64,000 nt of DNA from Pseudomonadota bacterium (lineage in GTDB: Bacteria; Pseudomonadota; Gammaproteobacteria; Burkholderiales; Methylophilaceae), in assembly GCA_029781535.1 (NCBI GenBank), contig JAKOWL010000209.1:1-64000 (forward strand), read 5' to 3'. A program made the position numbers and the translations under genes. Position 1 is the stretch's first letter. The number at the start of each line of letters is the position of its first letter. The notes beneath the pieces are model-generated. The model had not been told where the DNA came from. It saw only the letters and a list, made by a program, of their open reading frames with translations, and did no database searches. Below are positions 9,466-18,355 of the stretch, piece after piece.

Positions 9466-10639
9466 TTAAAAACTTCTTGATGAGTGGCGCCAAGCGATTC
9501 ACCAACTCCTTCGCTTCCTGCGCATTAATAATCAGCGGCGGCAACAAACGTACCACCTTTTCAGCTGTCACGTTGATCAGCAACTTCTCTTCCAGCGCCA
9601 TCTTCACCAGTTCGGTACATGGCCTATCCAGTTCGATACCAATCATTAACCCAGCATGTCGAATCGTCACAATACCCGCAACACCTTCAAGCGCAGTCTT
9701 GAGCGAATCACAAATCAGATCTCCCATCGCTTCGGCATTCTCACGCAGCTTGTCTTCTGCAATGATGTTGAGTGTTGCCAAGCCTGCAGCCGTCGCCAAT
9801 GGGTTGCCGCCAAACGTCGAACCATGTTTACCGGGCGTAAATGTTTCTGCAGCAACACCTTTGGCAACGCATGCTCCCACAGGCACGCCTGAACCCAGTC
9901 CTTTGGCCAGGGTCATCACATCAGGCGTGATGCCGGTATGCTGGAAAGCGAACCAGGTACCTGTCCTGCCAATACCGCTTTGCACTTCATCCAGCATCAG
10001 CAGCCAGCCGTGTTCGTCACAGACCTTGCGCAAACCTTCCAGATAGGCTTTGCCATCATGCGGAATATTGATGCCGCCTTCACCCTGCACCGGCTCTACC
10101 AGTACAGCTACGACGTTATTCTTACGTGCTGCAATCTGCGTGACTGCTTCCAGATCATCGAATGGCACACGGATAAAACCGCCTACCAGCGGTTCAAAAC
10201 CTGCCTGAGTCTTGCGGTTACCTGTTGCAGAGAGCGTTGCCATGGTTCTGCCATGGAACGCTTTTTCCATCACGATGATTTCGGGATTCTCGATACCTTT
10301 GTTATGTCCGTACAAGCGCGCCAGCTTGATAGCCGCTTCATTCGCTTCGCAGCCGGAATTACAGAAAAACACTTTATCCATGCCAGACAATTCAGCAAGC
10401 TTGTCCCCAAGCGTCGCCTGCTCAGCGATCTGGTAGATATTGGAAACATGAATCAGCTTGGCGACCTGTGTCTGTAAGGTCTTCACCAATTTTGGATGTG
10501 CGTGGCCAAGGCCATTCACCGCTACGCCAGCGAGCGCGTCGAGATATTTTTCACCCTTATCACTCCACAACCATGCACCTTCACCATGGGTAAAAGTAAT
10601 TGGCTGCCGACCATAAGTGTTCATTAAATGCTGTGACAT
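9458..10639 (-). CDS. argD: Acetylornithine aminotransferase
   Basis: ArgD transfers the amino group of glutamate to N-acetylglutamate semialdehyde in arginine synthesis, and can serve lysine synthesis too. The 393-residue protein is a class III PLP aminotransferase. It has FCNSGCEANE at 92-101, DEVQSGIGRTG at 217-227 and the PLP lysine at 246 in TLAKGLGSG. It is the first gene of the arg operon. An intrinsic terminator hairpin stands only about 14-44 bp before its ATG, which suggests transcript attenuation or a separate short RNA in the leader. Confidence 0.96.
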   Translation of the reverse strand: MSQHLMNTYGRQPITFTHGEGAWLWSDKGEKYLDALAGVAVNGLGHAHPKLVKTLQTQVAKLIHVSNIYQIAEQATLGDKLAELSGMDKVFFCNSGCEANEAAIKLARLYGHNKGIENPEIIVMEKAFHGRTMATLSATGNRKTQAGFEPLVGGFIRVPFDDLEAVTQIAARKNNVVAVLVEPVQGEGGINIPHDGKAYLEGLRKVCDEHGWLLMLDEVQSGIGRTGTWFAFQHTGITPDVMTLAKGLGSGVPVGACVAKGVAAETFTPGKHGSTFGGNPLATAAGLATLNIIAEDKLRENAEAMGDLICDSLKTALEGVAGIVTIRHAGLMIGIELDRPCTELVKMALEEKLLINVTAEKVVRLLPPLIINAQEAKELVNRLAPLIKKFLNG

Positions 10640-10652
10640 AAATCTAATTCCA

Positions 10653-10683
10653 GAAAAACAAAAACGGCGGCTCTGGCCGCCGT
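10653..10683 (-). terminator. Intrinsic terminator in the argD leader (possible attenuator)
   Basis: On the minus strand an 8-bp stem (ACGGCGGC with GCCGCCGT) around a 4-nt loop is followed by TTTTTGTTTTTC. It ends about 14 bp before the argD start codon. The only minus-strand gene upstream of it would be a transcript starting in the 227-bp gap, since the next gene on that strand stops at 10867. It therefore either terminates that M48/DUF898 transcript or attenuates argD. Confidence 0.75.
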
Positions 10684-10710
10684 TGGTGCCTAAAGCCGAC
10701 TTAACCCGCC

Positions 10711-10740
10711 CTCACCTTGCGGCATGCAGAAGCAAGTGAG
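10711..10740 (-). other. Second stem-loop in the argD leader
   Basis: CTCACTTGC pairs with GCAA-GGTGAG (one bulged G) around an 11-nt loop, on the minus strand, about 30 nt before the terminator hairpin. Two hairpins in series ahead of argD would fit a structured leader. No known riboswitch motif was recognised. Confidence 0.4.
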
Positions 10741-10866
10741 GACATGCTTGCATGACTATGTCGCAACTTTTTTGTCATCATCTGCAATTTTTCATGTAAA
10801 GGCCGGTTTTCTGCACAAACAGTAACGTTGAAGATTAGCTCAAAACTGCTGATTTGGCAAGGTTTT

Positions 10867-11925
10867 TCAGCCAGAACAAGTCGGTTTTGCCAGCATGAAC
10901 GGCTTCACCCGATCCAGCGAATCAGGGTGAGTAGATAATATATCGCTAAGGGGCTCTTGTCTTTGTGCTTGTTTTTTGTCGCCCTTGCTGACGGACACCT
11001 GTGAAAGTCGCAACAAGATATCCGCAAATGCCTTAGGTGGCAAACAGGCTTTTTGCAAGGATTGCATGGCAAAGCCATCCGCTTCGGTCTCCAGCGCACG
11101 GGAATATCGCATCTGCAAAACAGCAGCCGGCAAACCTGACGCCATGGAGTTTACATCCCCCGTCACCGCAGCCAAAATCAGGCCTGCCAGTGCGCCTTGT
11201 ATGCTTTGCCTGAAAGCGTGACGCTTCTTGACATGCCCCAGCTCATGCGCCAGCACCGCCACCAGTTCAGTATCAGTTTTGGAAAGCTTGATAAGGTCAT
11301 CCGTCATCACGGTGATGCCTCCGGGCAATGCAAATGCATTTGGCCCTATCATCTCACTTTCTCGAAATTCCAGGCGATAGCGGGGGCAATCACCAGTTTT
11401 TTTGCACATGTCCGCCAGTGCCTGACGAATCTCATCCTGTTTGCTGACAGCGATCTTGGAAGGTGAAAGATAACCCATCTTATGGTCAAATCCAGCGAGC
11501 ACCTGCTCCCCAAGCTTCAGCTCGATACTTGGCGGAGTAGCTTCTGCGACATACTCGGCCAGACGCGGCACTCCGAACTGCAAAAACATCCAGCCCGCCA
11601 GCACCGTACCAATCAAGGCCACGATTACCCAGCCAAGATGATTTTCCAGATAGTGCACCATTCTCCAGAACGCATTGCGTCGAGACTGCATAGCCATTTC
11701 CAGCTCTTCTATCTGATTGGCTTCCAGCCTGCCTCCATCGGGCAAATCAATCAGACGTCTCGCATTACCAAGACGCGCTTGCACATGGATTTCAGAGAAG
11801 GCATAACGATATCTTCTTCCGTCAGAATCGAATTCGATCATTGAATCCGGTGCCGGAAGCGCCTTGACAAGCACCGAAGAGGCGCGCGCGCTATACCCGT
11901 CAAAAAAATCAGCCTGAAATGTCAT
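10867..11925 (-). CDS. M48 family zinc metallopeptidase, membrane-anchored
   Basis: The 352-residue protein has an N-terminal cytoplasmic-type region (about 1-90), one membrane span (about 97-118) and a C-terminal peptidase domain. The domain carries the zinc motif HELGH at 227-231, a likely third ligand in ALETEAD (E279 or E281) and the late STHPDSLDR motif at 331-339. These are typical of M48 peptidases acting on envelope proteins. It follows the DUF898 gene by 3 nt, a pairing seen in other proteobacteria, so the two probably work as one membrane unit. The substrate is unknown. Confidence 0.92.
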   Translation of the reverse strand: MTFQADFFDGYSARASSVLVKALPAPDSMIEFDSDGRRYRYAFSEIHVQARLGNARRLIDLPDGGRLEANQIEELEMAMQSRRNAFWRMVHYLENHLGWVIVALIGTVLAGWMFLQFGVPRLAEYVAEATPPSIELKLGEQVLAGFDHKMGYLSPSKIAVSKQDEIRQALADMCKKTGDCPRYRLEFRESEMIGPNAFALPGGITVMTDDLIKLSKTDTELVAVLAHELGHVKKRHAFRQSIQGALAGLILAAVTGDVNSMASGLPAAVLQMRYSRALETEADGFAMQSLQKACLPPKAFADILLRLSQVSVSKGDKKQAQRQEPLSDILSTHPDSLDRVKPFMLAKPTCSG

Positions 11926-11928
11926 GCC

Positions 11929-13290
11929 TTAACCAAACGACAGGTCCACGTCAAACATATCCACGATCTCTTCGCCCGTCGCTTTTATTTCCGCCTTCTT
12001 GTCTCCAACGAACTGGTCAAAATCCACATCTCCCAGAATCTTGAGTTTGGAGGTACGGTATCTGGCCAGACGCACCTGCGCCCAAGGCGTCGCCAGGCCA
12101 AATGTCAACGCGATAGCTAGGATATTAGTGATATATATCCATATCAGGTCCCGTGCACGCAAGCTGCTTTTGAATGACAAACGCTCAAGCGTCGTATTGT
12201 TCCAGACAAGATTACCAATCCGTGCCTGCAGATAACCCATAAAACCGAAAATAAAGAACAGATACAACAGCATGGCACCCAGAAAACCAAACATCGCCAC
12301 AGGATGCTGCAACATTTTACGCAGCTGCTCGCGTCTGGCCTTTTGACGCTCAGCCATCATTTCCTCGATTGTTTTCTCTCTAACCTGTCCAGACGCCGTT
12401 CCTGTAGCAGTGGCTGGCGTCTCTTCATGAGCCGCTTGCTGTTGATCTGTCACACCTTGCTTCTGCGGCGCAGGCTCCGGCACATTCTCAGAATAGACGC
12501 GCTCCACACGATACATCCTGGCATCCGTATTGCCTTGATCTTCATTGCCTGTGGCGGGAGTTTGTTCGGCTGCTGCGGCCTCACTGACGACATTCGCAAC
12601 TTCCGGCACCCTAAGCAGCGTATGCTGCTGAGCTTTATGAGAATAATGATAATAGGCCGGAATGGCTATCGCCGCTACGACACCTATCAATACGACCATC
12701 AATGGAAGCAAAAACACCTTCAGATACACCTTGTAGAAATCCCGCACCTTGGCTTGTAGATTAAATGCCGACAAGCCGAAACGATAGTTGTCTATCATGA
12801 ATTTGTTCTTCAGATATGCGCCGTAAGGAATAATCAGGCCCAATGTAACAAAGGTCAGCATCGGGATACCAATAAACACGCGGACGGCTTCTCCTTTTGT
12901 GCCTACAAAATTGAACCGCAAACCGCGGTGACTGGTATTTCGCGCATTAAAGGTAGCAGAACGCACCACCAGCCACGGCAGAGCGAAGAAGAACACCAGA
13001 ATGAATAATGCGGGCAGAAACAGGTTTACGCTACCCCCGAATGAGTATCCCAGAAAAAACAGCAGGGCAATCGCACGGCCTTTCAGGATCGAAATAGGAT
13101 TGGCGTGATAGTCGAACGCGGCGTTCTCTATCAAGGCATTGTTGTAGAAGTATTTTTTTCTTCTTACCTTAGCCCATGCAGAATAGACCCCCAACGTGAC
13201 AAGCGACAAAAGCAGATTGACTATCCAGATACCAAAATATTCCGACGCCTTGCCCTGAAAAACGATAGGGGTTTCTTTTTGTTGGTTCAT
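11929..13290 (-). CDS. DUF898 (YjgN-like) multi-span membrane protein
   Basis: The 453-residue protein matches the YjgN/DUF898 family. It has hydrophobic segments at about 19-40, 71-86, 88-109, 138-157, 192-214, 331-354 and 381-400. Both halves contain a span followed by a W-A-x-V-R element (residues 39-43 and 403-407), suggesting an internal duplication. Unusually, a long polar linker rich in Gln, Glu, Ala and Thr (about 218-325) separates the halves. Its function is not established. The M48 peptidase gene follows after 3 nt, and the protein may present substrates to it or scaffold it (inference). Confidence 0.88.
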   Translation of the reverse strand: MNQQKETPIVFQGKASEYFGIWIVNLLLSLVTLGVYSAWAKVRRKKYFYNNALIENAAFDYHANPISILKGRAIALLFFLGYSFGGSVNLFLPALFILVFFFALPWLVVRSATFNARNTSHRGLRFNFVGTKGEAVRVFIGIPMLTFVTLGLIIPYGAYLKNKFMIDNYRFGLSAFNLQAKVRDFYKVYLKVFLLPLMVVLIGVVAAIAIPAYYHYSHKAQQHTLLRVPEVANVVSEAAAAEQTPATGNEDQGNTDARMYRVERVYSENVPEPAPQKQGVTDQQQAAHEETPATATGTASGQVREKTIEEMMAERQKARREQLRKMLQHPVAMFGFLGAMLLYLFFIFGFMGYLQARIGNLVWNNTTLERLSFKSSLRARDLIWIYITNILAIALTFGLATPWAQVRLARYRTSKLKILGDVDFDQFVGDKKAEIKATGEEIVDMFDVDLSFG

Positions 13291-13430
13291 TATTATGCTC
13301 CCTTTTGATTTACCTCAAGTTTAACTGATTTTGTATTGGCCACAAGCGCCAAAAAACAAGTTTGGCCCAGAAAATATTTGCAAGTTACGACGATTGCGGC
13401 AAAATTACGTTTTTGATTTTTGCATGACTT

Positions 13431-14549
13431 ATGAGCGTTATCAGTACTGTCGAAAACTCTTTACAGCAATCCACCGCGCAATTGCCGGTGGACTGGTATG
13501 TAAGCGAAGATGTATATGCGCTGGAAACCGCGCATCTATTCTCAAATGCCCCCAAATATGTTGGGCACCAGCTGATGGTGCCCAACGCCAATGATTATCT
13601 CAGCATAGACTGGATGAACAATGCGAAAGCGTTAGTGAACCATGGCGGCGAAGTATCGCTGATCAGCAACATATGCCGCCATCGTCAAGCATTGATGCTG
13701 GATGGACGTGGCTCAACAAGCCATATCGTGTGCCCGTTGCACCGCTGGACCTACGACCTTGACGGAAAGCTACTTGGCTCGCCGCACTTCAGCAAGAACC
13801 CCTGCTTGCACCTCAACAAGACACCCCTCCATAACTGGCATGGCATGCTGTTCGAAGGGCCGCAGGACATCGTGGAAATCCTGAACTCCATAGAGTGCAA
13901 GGCGGATTTCGATTTCACGGGTTATCACTATGACAGCACGCATGTAGACCACTATGACTTCAACTGGAAGACATTCATTGAGACCTATCTGGAAGACTAT
14001 CATGTAGGCCCGTTTCACCCCGGACTGAACCAGTTTGTGGATTGCGACAAACTGCACTGGCAGTTCGCTAAGGACTACAGCGTGCAAACAGTAGGTTATA
14101 AGGACTTGCCGCACCATTTCCTATCCCCCACCTATCAGCGCTGGCAGAATGCCGTGGCGCGCTACCATGGCCAAGAAAAACCTAAATACGGCGCCATCTG
14201 GTTTGCCTATTACCCGTTCCTGATGGTCGAGTGGTATCCGCAGGTGCTGGTGATCTCACACCTCATCCCGACCGGCGTACACAGTTGCAGTAATGTCGTG
14301 GAATTCTACTATCCTGAAGATATCGGCCTTTTCGAACGTGAATACGTCGCTGCACAGCAAGCCGCTTATATCGAAACCGCTGTTGAAGACAGGGAAATCT
14401 GCGACCGCATGCACCAAGGCCGCAAAGCGCTGCATGCGCTGGGCAAGGATGAGCGCGGCCCTTATCAGCACCCGATGGAAACCGGCATGGCACACTTCCA
14501 CGAATGGTATCGCCGCAAGATGGAGTCACACCTGAGCAATTTGCGATGA
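13431..14549 (+). CDS. Rieske non-haem iron oxygenase, alpha-subunit type
   Basis: The 372-residue protein has a Rieske 2Fe-2S domain with C82-x-H84 and C101-x2-H104. A catalytic domain follows, with candidate mononuclear-iron ligands H191 and H196 in the ETYLEDYHVGPFHPG block. This is the architecture of aromatic ring-hydroxylating or choline/carnitine-type oxygenases. The substrate cannot be named. No reductase or ferredoxin gene is nearby. The stop codon overlaps the start of an EamA transporter (ATGA), so the pair may handle one metabolite. It is divergent from the DUF898-M48 pair; no clear ribosome site precedes the ATG. Confidence 0.92.
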   Translation: MSVISTVENSLQQSTAQLPVDWYVSEDVYALETAHLFSNAPKYVGHQLMVPNANDYLSIDWMNNAKALVNHGGEVSLISNICRHRQALMLDGRGSTSHIVCPLHRWTYDLDGKLLGSPHFSKNPCLHLNKTPLHNWHGMLFEGPQDIVEILNSIECKADFDFTGYHYDSTHVDHYDFNWKTFIETYLEDYHVGPFHPGLNQFVDCDKLHWQFAKDYSVQTVGYKDLPHHFLSPTYQRWQNAVARYHGQEKPKYGAIWFAYYPFLMVEWYPQVLVISHLIPTGVHSCSNVVEFYYPEDIGLFEREYVAAQQAAYIETAVEDREICDRMHQGRKALHALGKDERGPYQHPMETGMAHFHEWYRRKMESHLSNLR

Positions 14550-15400
14550 GATTACCAAACCTGGGTAGTCTGTGGATGCTTGTGGCCGCCTTGGGCTTTG
14601 CCATCATGGGCGCTTTGGTCAAGGTTGGCGCAGCAAAATTCTCCAGTGTTGAACTGGTATTCTACCGTTCCCTTTTTGGCCTGATAGTAATCAGCATTAT
14701 CGCGTTCCTGAATGGCCACTCTTTGAAAACACCTGTCATCAGAAAGCAAATGTCCCGCGCCATCGTGGGATTCCTATCACTGGTGTGTTTCTTTGTTGCT
14801 ATCGCGCATCTGCCATTGGCGACAGCAATTACCCTGAACTACACATCGCCGTTGTTCGTCGCGTTGTTATTACCGTTCACCCTGCGAGAAAAACCTGCCA
14901 AGCTACTATACTTTGCGGTTTTGTTAGGCTTTATCGGCATCATCCTGCTGCTTAAACCCAGCATAAACAGCAGCGACGTATGGTATGGCATTCTCGGACT
15001 GATATCAGGCTTTGGTGCCGCATGCGCATATATCTACGTAAAACAATTGGCCAAGATCGGAGAACCCGATTGGCGCACGGTATTCTATTTCACACTGATC
15101 TCCACCATCGGCGCCAGCATCTGGATGCTGCCGTACAAGTTCACTTCAGTAGAATGGAAAGACGTCCCGGTAATCGTTGGGCTCGGTTTTTCTGCCACAC
15201 TGGCGCAACTGGCCGTGACGCGCGCCTATCGCACTGGCAACACCTTAACTGTAGCAAGTCTGGCATACACCACCGTGATTCTTGCAAGCGTGTTTGGCGT
15301 ATGGTTTTGGCAAGAATCCTTGTCCTTATCCGAATATCTTGCCATCGGCATCATCCTTCTGGGTGGCTTGATCAGCCTGCACACCAGTCGTCGCGTTTAA
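14546..15400 (+). CDS. EamA/DMT-family transporter
   Basis: The protein is about 284 residues with ten hydrophobic segments and two EamA repeats, typical of drug/metabolite exporters such as RhtA or YdcZ relatives. The first repeat contains VFYRSLFGLIV and the NYTSPLFVALLLPF segment; the second contains the AVTRAYRTGNTLTVASLAYT block. The start chosen is the ATG at 14546, which overlaps the oxygenase stop codon as ATGA; an earlier in-frame ATG at 14504 lies inside the oxygenase gene. The cargo is unknown; coupling suggests the oxygenase substrate or product. Confidence 0.92.
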   Translation: MRLPNLGSLWMLVAALGFAIMGALVKVGAAKFSSVELVFYRSLFGLIVISIIAFLNGHSLKTPVIRKQMSRAIVGFLSLVCFFVAIAHLPLATAITLNYTSPLFVALLLPFTLREKPAKLLYFAVLLGFIGIILLLKPSINSSDVWYGILGLISGFGAACAYIYVKQLAKIGEPDWRTVFYFTLISTIGASIWMLPYKFTSVEWKDVPVIVGLGFSATLAQLAVTRAYRTGNTLTVASLAYTTVILASVFGVWFWQESLSLSEYLAIGIILLGGLISLHTSRRV

Positions 15401-15518
15401 GCAACAGAAACGCTATATTCTGTGTTGTTCACTGCCCAAAATCACTAAGCGCTGGACATTTTATTAAGCTAGCAGTAACCTAAACTTTCCGCGTTAAAAA
15501 TACCAGCTTAGTTATTGA

Positions 15519-16268
15519 ATGTTAAACGCTTTTCACATCAAGCAATTATTGTTGTCAGCGCTATGCATCGCCCTGACCGGCTGCCTAGGGGGCACAATCG
15601 CACAGCAGGTGGCCCGCTCTGTTGCAACCAGTATTGCTGACAAAGCGGTTGCCAAAGCCATGGATGTGGATGAAAGCACTGACGACACGTACAGCACCAC
15701 AAACACAGAAGTAAAAAATACCTCCCTCTCCGGCAATCCTTTCGAATCGAAACAGGCCGTAAACGGCATGCCTAAAACGGCTGCAGAGATGTATCCACAA
15801 TTGCCGAAGATGCAGTCCATAGAGACACTGGCCGCCCGCTCACGCACGCCTAGTCAGGACGAGATCGATGAATTCAATGAACGTTATGTACTAGCGACCT
15901 CCGGTTTCAAACCTGCTGAAACAGCCCCAGAAGAACAATCTGGCGCACAGAACTCCAAAACCGCCACGCAAGCCCTCAAGACACCTGAGATAGTGGCAGA
16001 GTCACGCCCATTGGTAAAAGTGGAAGTACTGAATTTTCTACCTGCTGACGAGAAAAAAGCCATTTATGAAAAAGCCCGCCTGCTGGGAGCACTCAACCTG
16101 CCGCAGGAGCGGGAGTGGCCAAGATGGCAGGTCGCCATGGGCCGAGTCGATACTGACAAGAAACTGATCACTTTCCTGATTCCGCCTCAAATGGGCAAAC
16201 TGCCGAGCGGTTCCAGAACCGTTGTCGAACTTGCCAATGTGGGCGACCTGAATATCGCTCGGTATTAA
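15519..16268 (+). CDS. Hypothetical lipoprotein (249 aa)
   Basis: No family is recognised. The N-terminus is a lipoprotein signal, with hydrophobic residues 8-19 and lipobox LTGC (cysteine 22). A small-residue, Ala-rich helix follows (IAQQVARSVATSIADKAVAKAM), then a long polar, low-complexity stretch to about residue 165. The C-terminal part (about 166-249) is more ordered, with EVLNFLPADEKKAIYEKARLLG and a PPQMGKLPSGSRTVVEL block. It should be anchored in the outer or inner membrane facing the periplasm. A weak promoter (TGGACA, 17 bp, TAACCT) lies upstream. It ends 3 nt before the convergent response-regulator gene. Confidence 0.82.
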   Translation: MLNAFHIKQLLLSALCIALTGCLGGTIAQQVARSVATSIADKAVAKAMDVDESTDDTYSTTNTEVKNTSLSGNPFESKQAVNGMPKTAAEMYPQLPKMQSIETLAARSRTPSQDEIDEFNERYVLATSGFKPAETAPEEQSGAQNSKTATQALKTPEIVAESRPLVKVEVLNFLPADEKKAIYEKARLLGALNLPQEREWPRWQVAMGRVDTDKKLITFLIPPQMGKLPSGSRTVVELANVGDLNIARY

Positions 16269-16271
16269 CGC

Positions 16272-16910
16272 TTAAGGGTCTATCAAGCCGCTGCGCATGG
16301 CAATCAGCGCAATCTCGGCAGAATTGTTGGCATTCAGTTTCTGTTTGATGTTGTACAAATGCGTGCCTACCGTACGGGGGCTTAAAAACAAAGTCTCCGC
16401 AATCTCGTTAGTCGTTTTGCCTTTGGCGAGCGCCATGAACACTTCAAACTCACGATCGCTCAGCACATCTACAGGGTTTTGTTCTCCGGAAAGCTGCTGG
16501 ATCGCCATTTGTTGCGCCACACTGGCCTCGATATATTTTTTGCCGCCAGCTACCATGCGAATCGCTTTGATCAGTTCTTCCGCCGCAGAACGCTTGGTAA
16601 GGTACCCCATCGCACCGGCGTTCAATACGCGTTTGGGATGGACAGAGTCCTCATGCGCCGAGAGTACCAATATCCTTGCAGCGGAGTCTTTGGCCAGAAT
16701 ACGCTCTATCGCTTCGAGACCGCCTATCCCTGGCATGGTAATATCCATCACAACCACATGCGGCTTATGGTCCATATAGGCTTTGATAGCGCTTTCGCCA
16801 CTTTCAGCTTCGGTAACCACCTTGATGTCGTTATCTGCCTCGAGCAGCATTTTGAAGCCCATGCGCACCACCGCATGGTCGTCCACTAACATCACGTCAA
16901 TTTTGCTCAC
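16272..16910 (-). CDS. NarL/LuxR-type response regulator
   Basis: The 212-residue protein has a receiver domain with acidic pocket D10/D11, phosphorylation site D56 and conserved K106, followed by a LuxR-type helix-turn-helix (about 148-205; LSDREFEVF and SPRTVGTHLYNIKQKL). It resembles UvrY/GacA and the methylotroph MoxX regulators. The sensor kinase gene ends 3 nt upstream on the same strand, so they form one two-component system. Targets are unknown; the divergent dhaL-dhaK pair is an obvious candidate. Confidence 0.95.
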   Translation of the reverse strand: MSKIDVMLVDDHAVVRMGFKMLLEADNDIKVVTEAESGESAIKAYMDHKPHVVVMDITMPGIGGLEAIERILAKDSAARILVLSAHEDSVHPKRVLNAGAMGYLTKRSAAEELIKAIRMVAGGKKYIEASVAQQMAIQQLSGEQNPVDVLSDREFEVFMALAKGKTTNEIAETLFLSPRTVGTHLYNIKQKLNANNSAEIALIAMRSGLIDP

Positions 16911-16913
16911 AAT

Positions 16914-18257
16914 CTACCCTTCTGTCTTTACCGCTTGTGGAATATTGATATAAATCGCAGTCCCTTGTCCAGCCTTTGAATCCACATTAAAGCTGCCATG
17001 TAACGCCTGCACCCGCTCACGCATCCCCAGCAGACCAAAATGATTCGTCTGATCTACCGCATTGATATCCATGCCTTTACCATCATCATGAATCGCCAGC
17101 TGCAAATCACCCGTTTCTGTCGTAGACAGTTTAATCTCCAATAGATTCGCTTCTGCATGTTTAATGGCATTGTTCAGCGCCTCCTGCACAATGCGATAAA
17201 TATTGATGTTCAGCGTCTCTCCCAGCCTATCTACCTTGCCGGCCATTACCAGATTGATCTTCAGTTCCGGATGCTGCTGCTGTACAACATTGACCGCATC
17301 ACTTAGCGTTTCTGCCAACCCTAGATTATCCAGCGAACCAGGCCGCAATTGCCGGATAATGTCATGCATGCCATCATAAATATGATTGGCAGCAGCCACG
17401 ATAGTCTTGGCGCTGGCTTCGATATCTGGCGCACCATTCTTGCTTCTGTTCACGATCGCCACGGCAAAAGTCTTGATAGCTGTCACATATTGCCCCAGTT
17501 CATCATGCAACTCGCGCGCAAGGCTTCGCCGCTCCTCCTCGATATGGCTCTGAATCAAATGCGTCAGCTGACGGCTCTCCTCTAATTGGCGTTCTGCCGC
17601 TAACGATTCGGCCATCCGGTTCAGGCTGTGACCGATCTTTTCGAACTCCGGCAGATCGAACTCCGGCAAGCGTGTATTCAGATTACCTCTTTCCATCCTG
17701 TTGATGGCCCCCAGGATCGGCTGCAGGGGTTTCAGCCAGTGTCCAAGCATCCAGTACACTACGACGTTCAACACAATAAAAAAGCTCAAGCCTATCCACA
17801 TGATTTGCTGCAAACTATTCCAAGCCTCGCGAATCGAACCCTCCGCGCTGGACTCTATGGAAAGCCTGCCAAAACGAACCAACCGCTCCACTTTCTCTGG
17901 TTTGGGTGCTACCCAGTTGGCGAACCATTGCGGTGGATGAACACCGGCACGAAATTTGGATGGCGGAGATACATAAAGCAATTTGCCTTGCAGATCTGTC
18001 AAAGTGATCTTATTGCTGCGCACATAGCCCAAATGTTCCAAAAAGCCTTTCAGCACTTCATGCGTATAACCAAACTCAGGATTCATCGTAGAACTGGCAA
18101 TGACAGTATCCATGAGCTGTACTGTCACCCGTGTAGCTGCCTCAACCCGCTCGCGGATGGAAACACGTGTTTCCTCCAATATCACCCAGCCGACAGCTAC
18201 CATAAACAGCAGCATCAGGGTGGTAATCAGCAAATTCAAGCGTAGGCGTAGGCTCAT
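16914..18257 (-). CDS. Sensor histidine kinase with MoxY-like N-terminal domain
   Basis: The 447-residue kinase has a first span (about 7-27), an extracytoplasmic domain (about 28-149) resembling the LapD/MoxY N-terminal domain, a second span (about 150-172), and a HAMP linker (about 172-225). A HisKA_3 dimerisation region carries H251 in LARELHDELGQ, and an HATPase_c domain lies at about 345-440. MoxY-type kinases regulate methanol dehydrogenase genes in methylotrophs; whether this one does is not shown. Two TGACAACTG direct repeats lie immediately before its ATG and could be an operator. Confidence 0.93.
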   Translation of the reverse strand: MSLRLRLNLLITTLMLLFMVAVGWVILEETRVSIRERVEAATRVTVQLMDTVIASSTMNPEFGYTHEVLKGFLEHLGYVRSNKITLTDLQGKLLYVSPPSKFRAGVHPPQWFANWVAPKPEKVERLVRFGRLSIESSAEGSIREAWNSLQQIMWIGLSFFIVLNVVVYWMLGHWLKPLQPILGAINRMERGNLNTRLPEFDLPEFEKIGHSLNRMAESLAAERQLEESRQLTHLIQSHIEEERRSLARELHDELGQYVTAIKTFAVAIVNRSKNGAPDIEASAKTIVAAANHIYDGMHDIIRQLRPGSLDNLGLAETLSDAVNVVQQQHPELKINLVMAGKVDRLGETLNINIYRIVQEALNNAIKHAEANLLEIKLSTTETGDLQLAIHDDGKGMDINAVDQTNHFGLLGMRERVQALHGSFNVDSKAGQGTAIYINIPQAVKTEG

Positions 18258-18258
18258 G

Positions 18259-18283
18259 CAGTTGTCAGGTCAAACAGTTGTCA
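18259..18283 (-). promoter_or_regulatory. Direct repeats TGACAACTG just upstream of the kinase start
   Basis: Two identical 9-bp units lie 16 bp apart, the nearer one touching the ATG region where a ribosome site would be expected. A TACTAT -10-like box lies just upstream. The repeats may bind the partner response regulator and give feedback control (inference). Confidence 0.4.
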
Positions 18284-18355
18284 TAGTATTACGAGATGTG
18301 TAGAGTTTAACAACTTTAACCAAAACGCAATATAGTAAAAAAATTATTCGTCACC

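Noticed and set aside
10773-10790. Short leader peptide MKNCR upstream of argD on the minus strand
   Set aside because: It has no ribosome site, contains one arginine codon only, and is not positioned to alternate with the terminator stem.
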